Position numbers and translations under genes: made by a program | Part shown: positions 26,324 to 37,200 of the stretch, one piece after another | How positions within the stretch are numbered: the stretch's first letter is position 1 | Layout of the letters: each line of letters starts with the position of its first letter | The notes under the pieces: model-generated | The model's database searches: none | What the model was told of the DNA's origin: nothing | The model's input: only the letters and a program-made list of their open reading frames with translations | Assembly (NCBI GenBank): GCA_035439505.1 | Contig: DAORKJ010000005.1 | Coordinates: 1-64,000, forward strand | Source: UBA7236 sp035439505 | Lineage (GTDB): Bacteria; Bacteroidota; Bacteroidia; Chitinophagales; BACL12 | Reading direction: 5' to 3' | Length of the DNA stretch: 64,000 bases

Positions 26324-27367
26324 TTATTCCTGCTTAAAACTTTCCCATCCCTGGGCTTGTATTTTAAATAAATTATCATTTTTTGTTTTCAGAAATGTAC
26401 CATTAGCTTGCGGTACAATTTTACCAATTACGGAAACATTCGGGATTTCTGCAATAGCAGTCGCATGTTTTGGGTCAATGGTAAATAATAATTCGTAATC
26501 CTCACCACCATTTAATGCGCATACTGTTGGGTCCATATTAAATATTAACGCCTGGTCATAAGATTCAGGGTGAATAGGAATTTCATTTTCATAAATAATG
26601 GCACCGCAATTGCTTTGATTGCAGATATGTAATATCTCAGACGATAATCCATCAGAAATATCAATCATTGCAGTAGGTACTATTGACTGAGCTCTCATCG
26701 CTTCTACAATATCTTTCCTGGCTTCCGGTTTTAAAAATCGGCCGACAATATGTTTTTTATTTTCTAAATCAGGTTGTATGCCCGGATTTTCTAAAAATAT
26801 TTTTTTCTCTCTTTCTAATAATTGTAATCCTAAAAACGCACCACCTAAATCTCCGCTTACACAAATTAAATCACCATCTTTTGCGCCGCTGCGATATACA
26901 ATTTCATCTTCATTGGCTTCTCCAATTGCAGTTACAGAAATAATTAATCCTTTTAAACTGGATGTTGTATCTCCACCAATTAAATCAACACCATAATATT
27001 CGCAAGCATGGTAAATACCTTCGTATAATTCTTCCATAGCTTCCACTGAATATCTGTTCGAAATAGCAATGGAAACTGTAACTTGTTTTGGCTCAGCATT
27101 CATTGCCAATAAATCGCTCACATTTACTGCAATACATTTATATCCTAAATGCAAAAGTGGTGAATACATCATATCAAAATGAATACCTTCTACCAACATA
27201 TCTGTAGTTACAACAGTTAATTTATTGGTATTGTCAATCACTGCAGCATCATCGCCAATCCCTTTTAAACTTGATGCATTGCGCAATTCAAAGTTTTTAG
27301 TCAGTTGTTCAATCAGTTTAAATTCACCCAGTGATGAAATTTCGGTTCTGTTTACTTGTTCGCTCAT
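26324..27367 (-). CDS. thiL: Thiamine-monophosphate kinase
   Basis: ThiL (347 aa from MSEQVNR) phosphorylates thiamine monophosphate to the active cofactor thiamine diphosphate in the cytosol. Conserved parts include GIGDDAAVID near residue 37, VTTDMLVEGIHFD near 57, AVNVSDLLAMNAEP near 78 and DLIGGDTTSS near 123. The fold is of the PurM/AIR synthase type with metal-binding Asp residues. The open frame runs 60 residues further upstream, but that part is unlike any ThiL and was rejected. It is divergent from the acyl-CoA ligase gene. Confidence 0.93.
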   Translation of the reverse strand: MSEQVNRTEISSLGEFKLIEQLTKNFELRNASSLKGIGDDAAVIDNTNKLTVVTTDMLVEGIHFDMMYSPLLHLGYKCIAVNVSDLLAMNAEPKQVTVSIAISNRYSVEAMEELYEGIYHACEYYGVDLIGGDTTSSLKGLIISVTAIGEANEDEIVYRSGAKDGDLICVSGDLGGAFLGLQLLEREKKIFLENPGIQPDLENKKHIVGRFLKPEARKDIVEAMRAQSIVPTAMIDISDGLSSEILHICNQSNCGAIIYENEIPIHPESYDQALIFNMDPTVCALNGGEDYELLFTIDPKHATAIAEIPNVSVIGKIVPQANGTFLKTKNDNLFKIQAQGWESFKQE

Positions 27368-27484
27368 AATTATTGGCTTTTGCCCTTTGGAACCACAAAA
27401 TTGCATAAAGATTTTACAATATCTGTCACAGGTTATTATCTTAGTGACTATAATTGTATTGACAACGGTTAAAAAGTAAGTATT

Positions 27485-29140
27485 ATGGCGATAGAAAGAA
27501 CAGTTCACAGCCCTTTGGCAACGTTTTACAAATGGGAAAATGCACAACGCAACAGATTATACCTCCGCCAACCAATAAATGGCGAATGGCAAACCTATAC
27601 CTGGGGCGAATGTGGTGATCAGGTTCGCAGAATGGCAGCTTATTTGAAATCACTCAATTATGAGCCGGGCAGTCGCATTGCTATCCTGTCGAAAAACTGT
27701 GTGCATTGGATGCTGAGCGACTTTGCCATTTGGTTGGCAGGTTATGTATCGGTTCCAATGTATCCGAATATGTCGCCAAATACTGTTAGACAAATTCTCG
27801 AACACAGCGAAAGCAAAATGTTGTTTGTCGGAAAATTAGACGATTGGGCTTATTTGAAACCCGGTGTACCAGAAAATTTGCCTTGCGTTGCTTATCCATT
27901 TTATGGCATTACTGAATATAAAAACTGGGATGATATCATAAAAAATAATGCTCCGATTAAAGAAAATCCCGATTATCCTATGCAAAACTTGTGCACCATC
28001 ATGTACACGAGTGGAACAACAGGTGTGCCTAAAGGTGTTATGCATACTTTTTACAATTTTGGATTTGCAGCAGAATATGCGTTTCCGGAATTAAAAGTTG
28101 ATAATACTGCAGTTTTCTTCTCCTATTTACCGATGTGCCACATTGCGGAAAGATTATTAATTGAAATGGGCAGTTTATACACCGGCGGTCAGGTTTCATT
28201 TGCAGAAAGTCTGGAAACATTTCCTAAAAATTTGCAGGAAACTTCGCCCACCTTGTTTTTGGCCGTACCGAGAATCTGGGCAAAATTCCAGGAAAAAATA
28301 TTGGAAAAAATGCCGCAGCAAAAACTCAATCGTTTGTTGAAAATTCCTATTGTTAATGGCATAGTCAAGAAAAAAATTAAAGCAGCGTTGGGCTTGTCAA
28401 AAGCAGAACAATGTTTTTCCGGTGCAGCACCAATTTCGGTGGATACAATTAACTGGTTTTGGAAAATCGGCATAAAAATTCAGCAGGCATATGCTATGAC
28501 CGAAGATTGTTGTTACAGCCACACTAATTATATTGATAGAAATAAAATTGGGACTGTAGGTTTACGCTTCCCGCATGTTGATGTTAAAATCAGTGAACAG
28601 GGTGAAATATTAATTAAACATCCTGCTATGATGAAAGGATATTATAAAGAAGAAGCACAAACAAAAGAAGTATTTAACGAAGAAGGATATTTTAAAACCG
28701 GCGATAAAGGTGATGTAGATTCAGAAGGATATTTAAAAATTACCGGTCGTGTAAAAGAATTATTCAAAACAAGTAAAGGCAAATATGTTGCGCCAATGCC
28801 AATCGAAATGAAAATGGCTGCAAATACAGATATTGGACAGGCGCTGGTTATCGGTTATGGCTTACCACAACCAATGGTGTTGATTACCTTATCAGAAAAT
28901 GGAAAGAAAAAATCTAATGCTGATGTTGAAGCCGGACTTGATAAAACATTAAAAGCCGTTAATGAAACACTCGATTCTTTTGAAAAATTGGAAAAAGTTG
29001 TAGTGATGAAAGAGGAGTGGACTATTCAAAATAATATGCTTACACCTTCATTAAAAATTAAACGCAACGAAGTGGAGAAATTATTCCAGGATAATTATGA
29101 AAAATGGTTTGAAATGAAAGGGGATGTAATTTGGCAATAA
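27485..29140 (+). CDS. Long-chain acyl-CoA ligase (AMP-forming)
   Basis: A 551-aa adenylate-forming enzyme that activates fatty acids with ATP and CoA. The AMP-binding signature TIMYTSGTTGVPKG lies near 170, QAYAMTED near 335 (A5-type motif) and GYFKTGDKGDVDSEGYLKITGR near 400, which holds the hinge. It is of the FAA1/long-chain type rather than acetyl-CoA synthetase, judged from the GELL-type C-terminal region and length. Peripheral inner-membrane location is usual. No fatty acid degradation genes are adjacent, and the chain-length preference cannot be read. Confidence 0.88.
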   Translation: MAIERTVHSPLATFYKWENAQRNRLYLRQPINGEWQTYTWGECGDQVRRMAAYLKSLNYEPGSRIAILSKNCVHWMLSDFAIWLAGYVSVPMYPNMSPNTVRQILEHSESKMLFVGKLDDWAYLKPGVPENLPCVAYPFYGITEYKNWDDIIKNNAPIKENPDYPMQNLCTIMYTSGTTGVPKGVMHTFYNFGFAAEYAFPELKVDNTAVFFSYLPMCHIAERLLIEMGSLYTGGQVSFAESLETFPKNLQETSPTLFLAVPRIWAKFQEKILEKMPQQKLNRLLKIPIVNGIVKKKIKAALGLSKAEQCFSGAAPISVDTINWFWKIGIKIQQAYAMTEDCCYSHTNYIDRNKIGTVGLRFPHVDVKISEQGEILIKHPAMMKGYYKEEAQTKEVFNEEGYFKTGDKGDVDSEGYLKITGRVKELFKTSKGKYVAPMPIEMKMAANTDIGQALVIGYGLPQPMVLITLSENGKKKSNADVEAGLDKTLKAVNETLDSFEKLEKVVVMKEEWTIQNNMLTPSLKIKRNEVEKLFQDNYEKWFEMKGDVIWQ

Positions 29141-29323
29141 CTTCATGATGCGGCAATTGTTTTTGTGATTGGAAAACTGTTGTCCCTGCTCGTTATATTT
29201 TTTCTATTTTCAATTTTGTTGCGAGATAAAGTTGTTAATTTTTTTATTCTTAAGTTAATCTCTCTTAACATTAACATTCCTTAATAAATCATACAGTTAT
29301 TTTCGGCTTACAATTTAACATGT

Positions 29324-31171
29324 ATGCGCAATTTTTATGTATTAATACTGGGGCTATCTAGTTTTGCTGCCAGTGCTACCGAGCCAACTGCAAATAATTA
29401 CACTGCTACCATCGACCTTACCGTTGTTGAAAACGACCGCGTTAAAGTAACTATTGATGTGCCCGCCATAACTTCGGATAATATTGTTTATTGCATACCT
29501 AAAATTGTACCCGGAACATATTCCATTTATGACTTCGGACGTTTTGTTTTTGATTTTAAAGCTTACAACGAAAATGGCACTGCTTTAAAAGTTGAACCTG
29601 TTGATGTGAACAGGTATAAAATATATAACGCTACTACACTTAAAAAAATTGAATATTGGATTGATGATACGTATGATATGACAGGTGATAATCCCATTTT
29701 CGAACCTGCCGGAACAAATATTGCACCCGATAATTTCGTGGTTAACACCTTTGGATTTATTGGATATTTAGATGGGATGAAAGAAAACGATTATGAGCTG
29801 ATTATTAAAAAACCTTCCGGATTTTACGGTTCAACGCCTTTAAAAGCAAAATCTGCCGGTACTAATTTAGATAAATTTCATTTAGATGATTACGACCATT
29901 TAGCTGATTCACCTTTGTTGTATGCTGTGCCCGATACGGCTTCTACTATGGTAGGTAATGCGCAGGTATTAATCGGCGTTTATTCGCCTAATAAAGTTAT
30001 TACCGCAAAACAAATAATGGATAATGTTAGCGAAATACTTGCTGCACAAGGCGAATATTTGGGAGGGAAATTACCGGTTGATAAATATGCGTTTTTATTG
30101 TATTTCACCGATACCACAGGAGTAAGCGGTGGAATGGGTGCACTCGAACACAAAAATTCAAGTGTTTACTTTTTACCGGAAACGGCCATTGAAAATATTG
30201 CACCCATGTTGCGTGATGTTTGTGCGCATGAATTTTTCCATGTGGTAACACCACTTGCCATTCACAGCCACGAAATAGCTGATTTCAATTTTATAGAACC
30301 TAAAATGAGTAAACATTTATGGTTGTATGAAGGGCAAACAGAATACGCTGCACATCATGCGCAGGTAAAGGCCGGATTAATTACACACGAGGTATTTATT
30401 AATCGTATGCAGGAAAAAATTGAAACTTCCACTAATTATTATAACGATACTTTGCCATTTACTGTAATGAGTTTGGGTTGTTTAGATGTTTATGAAGAGC
30501 AATACGGCAATGTATATCAGAAAGGTGCACTCATTAACATGTGTTTGGATATTGAATTACGACAATTGAGCAAGGGTAAATACGGTACGCAGGAATTAAT
30601 GCGCGATTTAGGCAAAGAATTTGGCGCCAACAAAGCATTTGATGATGATGAATTGTTCGACAAAATTGCTAAAATGACTTATCCGGAAATTCGTAATTTT
30701 TTTGCAACTTATGTGGAAGGTAACACACCTTTGCCTTATGAAAAATATTTGAATAAGGCAGGAATCATTTTATCACCTGAAGGTACAATGGATGTGATAA
30801 GTATGGGTAATATTTCGATGAATTATAATATTACTCCTGAAAGCAGTGAAATTATAATTGTTGGTTTAGAGGGCAGCAATAGTTTTGCAAAAGATATGGG
30901 TTATAAAATTGGAGATAAATTTTTAAGTATTAACGGACAATCACTCACAGCCGGAGGTGCTAACAGGGTAATCGATGTTTGGAAAGAAACAACACAAGCC
31001 GGTGATAAGGTTGTGGTAATGGTTGAACGTAAGCTTGAAAATGGGAAGGTGAAGAAAGTAAAATTAAAAGGCAATGCCATTACAGTTAAAGTGCCTATGC
31101 CCAGAACATTAATGCTGGATGACCAAGCTACTCCGGAACAGGTAGCATTTAGAAAAGCCTGGTTAGGTTAA
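29324..31171 (+). CDS. M61-family metallopeptidase with PDZ domain
   Basis: Exported 615-aa glycyl-aminopeptidase-like protein of family M61. The signal peptide ends near SAATE. The N-terminal beta domain is followed by the zinc site HEFFH (H302, E303, H306) and the family WLYEGQTEYAAHHA segment. A PDZ domain with GYKIGDKFLSING occupies about 500-580. M61 enzymes are aminopeptidases or endopeptidases of the periplasm. I chose the listed ATG because the signal peptide begins right at it. The downstream hairpin separates it from the convergent epimerase gene. Confidence 0.88.
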   Translation: MRNFYVLILGLSSFAASATEPTANNYTATIDLTVVENDRVKVTIDVPAITSDNIVYCIPKIVPGTYSIYDFGRFVFDFKAYNENGTALKVEPVDVNRYKIYNATTLKKIEYWIDDTYDMTGDNPIFEPAGTNIAPDNFVVNTFGFIGYLDGMKENDYELIIKKPSGFYGSTPLKAKSAGTNLDKFHLDDYDHLADSPLLYAVPDTASTMVGNAQVLIGVYSPNKVITAKQIMDNVSEILAAQGEYLGGKLPVDKYAFLLYFTDTTGVSGGMGALEHKNSSVYFLPETAIENIAPMLRDVCAHEFFHVVTPLAIHSHEIADFNFIEPKMSKHLWLYEGQTEYAAHHAQVKAGLITHEVFINRMQEKIETSTNYYNDTLPFTVMSLGCLDVYEEQYGNVYQKGALINMCLDIELRQLSKGKYGTQELMRDLGKEFGANKAFDDDELFDKIAKMTYPEIRNFFATYVEGNTPLPYEKYLNKAGIILSPEGTMDVISMGNISMNYNITPESSEIIIVGLEGSNSFAKDMGYKIGDKFLSINGQSLTAGGANRVIDVWKETTQAGDKVVVMVERKLENGKVKKVKLKGNAITVKVPMPRTLMLDDQATPEQVAFRKAWLG

Positions 31172-31194
31172 ATAAATATTTGATAGTGTAAAGT

Positions 31195-31230
31195 AAAGTT
31201 GCGGTAGTTAAAACTATTGCAACTTTTTTT
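31195..31230 (+). terminator. Hairpin terminator between convergent genes
   Basis: AAAGTTGC (31195-31202) and GCAACTTT (31219-31226) form an 8-bp stem that can extend through TAGT/ACTA, followed by a T-run. It lies 23 bp after the M61 stop and runs into the last base pairs of mce. Confidence 0.75.
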
Positions 31231-31633
31231 ATAGCGGTTTATCCATACACAATTCCACCAATACACCATTTGTTGTTTTAGGATGTAAAAAACAAATCAA
31301 TTTATTATCAGCTCCCGGTAATGGTTCTTTATTTAATAATTGAAATCCCAAACTTTCTAAGCGATGCATTTCTGCTAAAATATCGTCAACGGCATAGGCA
31401 ATATGATGTACACCTTCACCGCGTTTTTCAATAAATTTTGCAATTGCAGAATTTTCATTACTCGATTCCAATAATTCAATTTTGGTTTCTCCCATCATAA
31501 AAAATGCGGTTTTTACACCCTCGCGTTCAACAGCTTCTATTTTGTAATGTTCTTTCCCAAAAAGTTTGGCAAATAACTCATTGGAGGTCTCCAAACTCTT
31601 TACCGCAATACCAATATGTTCAATCTTTTTCAT
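31229..31633 (-). CDS. mce: Methylmalonyl-CoA epimerase
   Basis: A 134-aa vicinal-oxygen-chelate (glyoxalase-fold) metal enzyme that interconverts (2R)- and (2S)-methylmalonyl-CoA. Landmarks are KIEHIGIAVKSLE, GVKTAFFMMGETKIELLE and GEGVHHIAYAVDD with the metal-ligand His, then VLVELC with the last ligand Glu. ATG 31633 (MKKIEHIG) is preferred over 31651. It is separate from meaB (16467), but both belong to propionate/methylmalonyl-CoA metabolism. Confidence 0.92.
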   Translation of the reverse strand: MKKIEHIGIAVKSLETSNELFAKLFGKEHYKIEAVEREGVKTAFFMMGETKIELLESSNENSAIAKFIEKRGEGVHHIAYAVDDILAEMHRLESLGFQLLNKEPLPGADNKLICFLHPKTTNGVLVELCMDKPL

Positions 31634-31827
31634 AATCGCGTGTTTATGCAAACTTACATTACCAAATTAACACTATGACGCTAAAACAGGCAATTTTTCT
31701 ACTGTTTGGACTAGCATTAAACTTAATGTAAACCTAAAAAAGGCGGGATTTTAGGCCAATTGCAGGTTTCAGCCAAACAGGTTTGGGAATATAGCCGCAA
31801 TTTTTCCCAAGTTTAGAACTTTTCTAT

Positions 31828-31835
31828 TAACTTTG
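31828..31835 (+). promoter_or_regulatory. -7 promoter element of the isc genes (TAACTTTG)
   Basis: TAACTTTG lies 29 bp before the iscS ATG and matches TAnnTTTG, suggesting a roughly 24-nt leader. No TTTG -33 box stands at standard spacing. No IscR-like operator was recognised. Confidence 0.45.
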
Positions 31836-31864
31836 TGTTTTAGAATTAGTCTAAATAGCGAAAT

Positions 31865-33082
31865 ATGCTCAAACTACCAATATACCTAGATAATAGTGCT
31901 ACAACCCCTGCCGATCCTCGTGTGGTGGATACCATGGTCCCTTATTTTTATGAGCATTTTGGAAATGCTGCCAGCAGAAGCCATCCTTTTGGCTGGGAAG
32001 CTGAAGATGCTGTAGACCAGGCTCGTGAGCGAATTGGTAAGTTAATTGGAGCAACAGACAAAGAAATTATCATTACTTCAGGTGCTACTGAGGCCGATAA
32101 CCTTGCTATTAAAGGGGTGTACGATATGTATAGCCGCAAAGGCAATCATATTGTTACAGTTACAACCGAACACAAAGCTGTTTTGGATACCTGTAAACAC
32201 CTCGAAAAACAGGGTGCTCAAATTACCTACCTCAAAACTGATGCAGAAGGTAACATCGACTTGAACGAACTGGAAAGTATGGTTACCGATAAAACTATTA
32301 TGGTGGCTGTTATGTATGCCAACAATGAAATCGGAACAATTGCTCCAATTCGTCAAATTGCCGATATCGCACATAAAAAAGGTGCATTAATGTTTTCAGA
32401 TGCAACGCAGGCTGCAGGTAAAATTAGTATTGATGTTGACCGTGATGGTATCGATTTAATGGCATTTACTGCACACAAAATGTACGGCCCGAAAGGTGTT
32501 GGTGCACTTTATGTTCGCAGAAAAAATCCACGTGTTAAAGTGACCGCCCAAATGGATGGTGGTGGACACGAACGCGGTATGCGCAGTGGTACTTTAAATG
32601 TACCTGGAATTGTAGGATTTGGAAAAGCAGCAGAATTAGCCATGATGGAAATGGAAATTGATGCAGCTCGTTTGAGTGTGATGCGCGACCGTTTAGAAAA
32701 CGAATTGTGCAAAATAGAAGAATCATATGTAAATGGAAATCGCAGAAGCCGTTTGCCGCATATTACCAATATATCTTTCAAATATGTGGAAGGTGAAGGT
32801 TTGATGATGGCATTTAATCAAAATATTGCGGTTAGCTCCGGAAGTGCCTGTACTAGTGCATCTTTAGAGCCTAGTTATGTGTTGAAAGCCTTGGGTTTAG
32901 GCGATGATTTAGCGCATTCAAGTATTCGTTTTTCATTAGGTCGTTTTACTACCGATGAACAAATTCAATACACCATTGACCATGTAACTAAAGCAGTAAA
33001 TAAATTACGCGACATGAGTCCGCTGTGGGAAATGTTTAAACAAGGAATTGATTTAAATTCCATAGAATGGGCAGAACATTAA
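31865..33082 (+). CDS. iscS: Cysteine desulfurase
   Basis: A 405-aa fold-type I PLP enzyme that removes sulfur from cysteine for Fe-S assembly. YLDNSATTP is at the N-terminus, the PLP lysine is K205 in TAHKMYGPKG, and the catalytic cysteine is C329 in SSGSACTSAS. The length and the long active-site loop fit group I (IscS/NifS). It is followed by iscU (84-bp gap) and iscA (53-bp gap), a minimal isc cluster without iscR, hscA, hscB or fdx. Confidence 0.96.
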   Translation: MLKLPIYLDNSATTPADPRVVDTMVPYFYEHFGNAASRSHPFGWEAEDAVDQARERIGKLIGATDKEIIITSGATEADNLAIKGVYDMYSRKGNHIVTVTTEHKAVLDTCKHLEKQGAQITYLKTDAEGNIDLNELESMVTDKTIMVAVMYANNEIGTIAPIRQIADIAHKKGALMFSDATQAAGKISIDVDRDGIDLMAFTAHKMYGPKGVGALYVRRKNPRVKVTAQMDGGGHERGMRSGTLNVPGIVGFGKAAELAMMEMEIDAARLSVMRDRLENELCKIEESYVNGNRRSRLPHITNISFKYVEGEGLMMAFNQNIAVSSGSACTSASLEPSYVLKALGLGDDLAHSSIRFSLGRFTTDEQIQYTIDHVTKAVNKLRDMSPLWEMFKQGIDLNSIEWAEH

Positions 33083-33166
33083 ATAGTAAATATCAATTTG
33101 AATTATTTACTTAGTTCAAGTGTTATCATTTAAAGGCAATAAATTAAATAAAGAAAACAACTGAAT

Positions 33167-33586
33167 ATGGCATACTCAAAAAAAGTGTTGGAACATTACG
33201 AGAATCCGCAAAATGTAGGAACACTCGATAGCAAAAAAAATGAAGTGGGAACCGGATTAGTTGGTGCTCCTGAATGTGGTGACGTGATGCGTTTGCAAAT
33301 TGAAGTTGACCCTGCTACACAAAAAATTGTGGATGCTAAATTTAAAACATTTGGTTGCGGAAGCGCAATTGCTTCTTCATCAGTAGCCACCGAATGGTTA
33401 AAAGGAAAAACAATTGATGAAGCATTAACGATAGATAATATGGACATCGTGGAAGAACTGGCTTTACCTCCGGTAAAAATCCATTGCTCTGTATTAGCAG
33501 AAGATGCTATCAAAGCAGCAATTCAGGATTATCGCAAGAAAAATAATATGCCTGAACTGCAATTAGAAGAAAAAATTGTTCACTAA
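33167..33586 (+). CDS. iscU: Fe-S cluster assembly scaffold IscU
   Basis: IscU (139 aa) receives sulfur from IscS and builds [2Fe-2S] clusters. The three scaffold Cys are in GAPECGD (about 37), FGCGSA (about 64) and IHCSVLAEDA (about 107). The LPPVKIHC motif is the HscA recognition signature, even though hscA is not nearby. It is co-oriented with iscS and iscA. Confidence 0.96.
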   Translation: MAYSKKVLEHYENPQNVGTLDSKKNEVGTGLVGAPECGDVMRLQIEVDPATQKIVDAKFKTFGCGSAIASSSVATEWLKGKTIDEALTIDNMDIVEELALPPVKIHCSVLAEDAIKAAIQDYRKKNNMPELQLEEKIVH

Positions 33587-33639
33587 AATCAATTAAGGAA
33601 CACGTTATTCACATAGCGTTTAACCTTGTATTTAAGTTT

Positions 33640-33966
33640 ATGATTTTTATATCAGAACACGCAAAACAGAAAGTAGACCAGCTCAAAAATGAAGCGGGAT
33701 TGGGAAACGATTATTTTATCCGAATCAGCGTAGTGGGCGGCGGTTGCTCAGGTTTGAGCTATAAAATGGACTTTGATAACGAAGCTAAAGCCGGCGATCA
33801 GGAATTTGAAGACCGGGGTGAAAAACTCGTTACCGACCTCAAAAGTTTCCTCTATTTGTGTGATACAACTCTCGATTATTCCGATGGACTAAACGGAAAA
33901 GGCTTTCAATTTGTAAATCCGAACGCAAGCAGAACTTGCGGATGTGGAGAAAGTTTTGCAGTTTAG
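33640..33966 (+). CDS. iscA: A-type Fe-S carrier (IscA/SufA/HesB family)
   Basis: A 108-aa iron-sulfur carrier. The A-type Cys triad is present: one in VVGGGCSGLSY and two in RTCGCGESF at the C-terminus. It probably passes clusters from IscU to client proteins, which in this genome include complex I subunits encoded at 56-64 kb. A terminator hairpin lies 32 bp beyond the stop. Confidence 0.95.
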   Translation: MIFISEHAKQKVDQLKNEAGLGNDYFIRISVVGGGCSGLSYKMDFDNEAKAGDQEFEDRGEKLVTDLKSFLYLCDTTLDYSDGLNGKGFQFVNPNASRTCGCGESFAV

Positions 33967-34267
33967 TATAATCTTTTCTTTTCATACTTGAACTTTAAAC
34001 CTCCCTGGCGTAAGCTTTGGGAGGTTTTTTGTGCCCGTTTTTGGCGAAAAATCCGCAAAAGTGTCGCTAATTTCATAATTCTAAAATGTTGATAATCAAA
34101 CGATTATCCTTGATATGGCACTTAATTAACTGTATCTACATATATCTTCCCATCACTACGACTTGGAAACAGCCTTTATCTGTTTTTTTTTAGGCAATTA
34201 TTCTCTCACACCTTTACATTGCTCAAGTTCTTATTGAGCGAAAAACTTAAACTATCAAATTAAAGTT
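33967..34267. other. Gene-free spacer with an iscA terminator
   Basis: The 301-bp spacer before the 1,049-aa repeat protein holds the terminator at 33998-34030 and an inverted repeat (GCTCAA at 34221-34226, TTGAGC at 34234-34239) near the next gene. I see no gene. Confidence 0.6.
33998..34030 (+). terminator. Rho-independent terminator after iscA
   Basis: AACCTCCC (33998-34005) pairs exactly with GGGAGGTT (34019-34026), 13-nt loop, then TTTT. Confidence 0.85.
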
Positions 34268-37200
34268 ATGCGCAAAATCTCATTACCAAATCTAGTCGCA
34301 ATTATGATTGTGATGATGTTTTTAATTCTTTCCAATACCAGGGCAATAGGACAAACTACCCTTTGGAAGAACAGATTAAATGGCTCAGGTGATAATGCCG
34401 ATCGCTACAATGGCGCTGTAAAAGATGCTGCCGGAAATTTTTATTTAACCGGATATACAGTAAGCCCGGGAACCGGAAAAGATTTCCTGACTGTTAAATT
34501 AAACAGTGCCGGAGATACTGTTTGGACAAGAAAATATAATTATGTTGCTAATTTCGATGATGAAGCAAATTTTATTGTAATTGATGCACTGGGAAATATC
34601 ACCGTTTCTGGTTACTCCGACGGAGGATCAACTTCAACTAAAAATGATATTTTAACTATTCAATATAATGCAGCGGGTGCATTGCTTTGGGCAACCCGAT
34701 ATAATAATGCAGCTGTTAATGAAGATGAATTTCCTGCATCACTTTGTGTTGATGCTGCAAATAATATTTTTATTTCCGGAAGAAGTGATCATGATGCAGG
34801 TAATATTGATGACGTTATTACCATTAAATATAATAACCTTGGTGTTCAACAATGGGCTGCGCAATATGATGGTGGATTAACCGACAGAGCAGCAGGAATT
34901 GTTGCGGATAATGCCGGTGGCTGCTACATTACAGGTAGAACTGATACCGGAGGAAGTGAAGATATTCTTACCATTAGTTATTCATCTACAGGAACTGTTA
35001 ATTGGACAGTTTTATACAATGGACCGGGAGGTGACGATAGAGGTCAGGCAATTGCACTTGATGCTACAGGTAATATTTATGTTGGTGGAATCCGCGCAAA
35101 TGCAAGCGATGACGATTTTGTTACACTTAAATATAATACTGCCGGTGTTTTACAATGGTCTAAAATTGTAAATGGAGGCGACAATGACCGTTTAACAACA
35201 ATAAAAACAGATGCGTTGAATAATGTTTATATCACCGGTCAAACGGATATTGATGCTGGTGGTAATTCGGATTATAATTTTAGAACGATAAAATATAATA
35301 GTGCAGGTGTTTTACAATGGAGTGCCATAACCGGTAATCCTGCCAATCAGGAAGATGTTCCATCAGATTTATTGGTTGATGCTGCGGGTAACGTTTATGT
35401 TACAGGAAAAAGTGATGCCATTGCAGGTGGAGCAGTTAATTTTGAATTTATGACTGTAAAATACAATTCAGCCGGCGCACAACAATGGTTGAAATATTAT
35501 GATGGAACAGTAGCAAATGCTGAAGATATTCCATCAACAATAATTGTAGATGCTGCATCAAATGTCTGGATTGCAGGTGGTGTTAGTTTCACTGCAACAC
35601 AAAAAGATGCCACTTTTATTAAATATAATAGCACAGGTGTTTTTCAAATAGCAAAAACATATAATGGTAAAGGTGATTTTACAGATAAAGCAAAAGCAAT
35701 TGCTACAGATGCTTCAAACAATTTATTTGTTACCGGATATACGCTTGTTGAAGCACAACAAAGAAATGTGTTAGTACAAAAAATTAATTCAGCGGGAACA
35801 ACTCTTTGGTCACGCAATGTAAATGGCACCAATGAAAATGATGAAGGTTTGGCTGTGACAACTGATGCTGCAGGTAATGTATATGTTGCGGGTTATAGCA
35901 ACGGTTCCGGTACATACGATGATGGTTTAATTTTGAAATATAATACTTCAGGTGTTTTACAACTCAATATCATATATAATTACGTTGCAAGTCAACTCGA
36001 TAAATTTGTGAGTATTGCTGTAAATCCTGCAGGTGATATTTTTGTAACCGGCTACAGCGATAGTAATGTTGACCCGCTTATCACCAATTATGATTGGGTA
36101 ACATTAAAATATAATGCGCTGGGAATTTTACAGTGGGCAACCAGATACAATGGTATTGGAAATGGTGATGATAAAGCTGCCAAATTAGTATTGTCCGGCG
36201 ATAAAATATTTGTAACAGGATATGCATTTAATGGAACAAATAATGATATTGTTACTATTAAATATGATAATGCAGGAACGCAATTAGCTATTGCAACTCG
36301 TGCAGGTTCAGGTGGAGATGATGAGGGTGAAGATATGTTTATTTCAGGCGCTTCAGTATATGTAACGGGAACAGAGTTTGTAACAGGAAATTTAGGTGAT
36401 TATGTTACCATAAAATATGATACGTTACTCAATCAGTTATGGCTAAAAACATATAATGGTACTGCCGATGCTGAAGATAGAGCATATGGTGTTTCAGCTA
36501 CTGCTACAGATGTTTACGTTACAGGAAAAAGTGCAGGAGTTGGCAGTGCAAATGATATTGCATTAATCAGATACAATGCATCCACAGGCGCTCAAAATTG
36601 GGCAAAACGATATACAGGAGCCGGCGCTTTAAATGACGAAGGATATAATGTAGTTACCGATGGTGGTGGCAATATTTACACTGGTGGAGTTACCGGTAAC
36701 GCAGCTACTGTTGCTGATTTTGTCGCACTTAATTATAATACGGCAGGAACAAAATTACTGACATTAAAATACAATGGCACCGGCAACAACGAAGATGTAG
36801 GTAAGCAGGTAATTTTAGATAACAATGGATATTTATATATAACAGGTTACAGCGTTGGTACCGGCACTGCCAACTATGATTTTTCGACAGTAAAATTTTG
36901 CACGCCACTTCCGGAGGCAACTATAACTGCAGGCGGTGCTACAAGTATTTGTATCGGCGACAGTGTTTTATTGAGTGCAAATACTGGTGCCGGATTAACT
37001 TATCAATGGAAAAAAGGAGCAGCTAATATTGCCGGCGCTACAAGTGCAAATTATAATGCAAAAGGTGCAGGTGCTTATAAAGTAGTGGTAACCAATAGCA
37101 ACGGTTGCACTAAAACATCTAATACCATTAGTGTTACAATAATTATTTGTAAAGATGGTGAAGTATTAAATAATCAAATGGAATATACAATTTCACCAAA

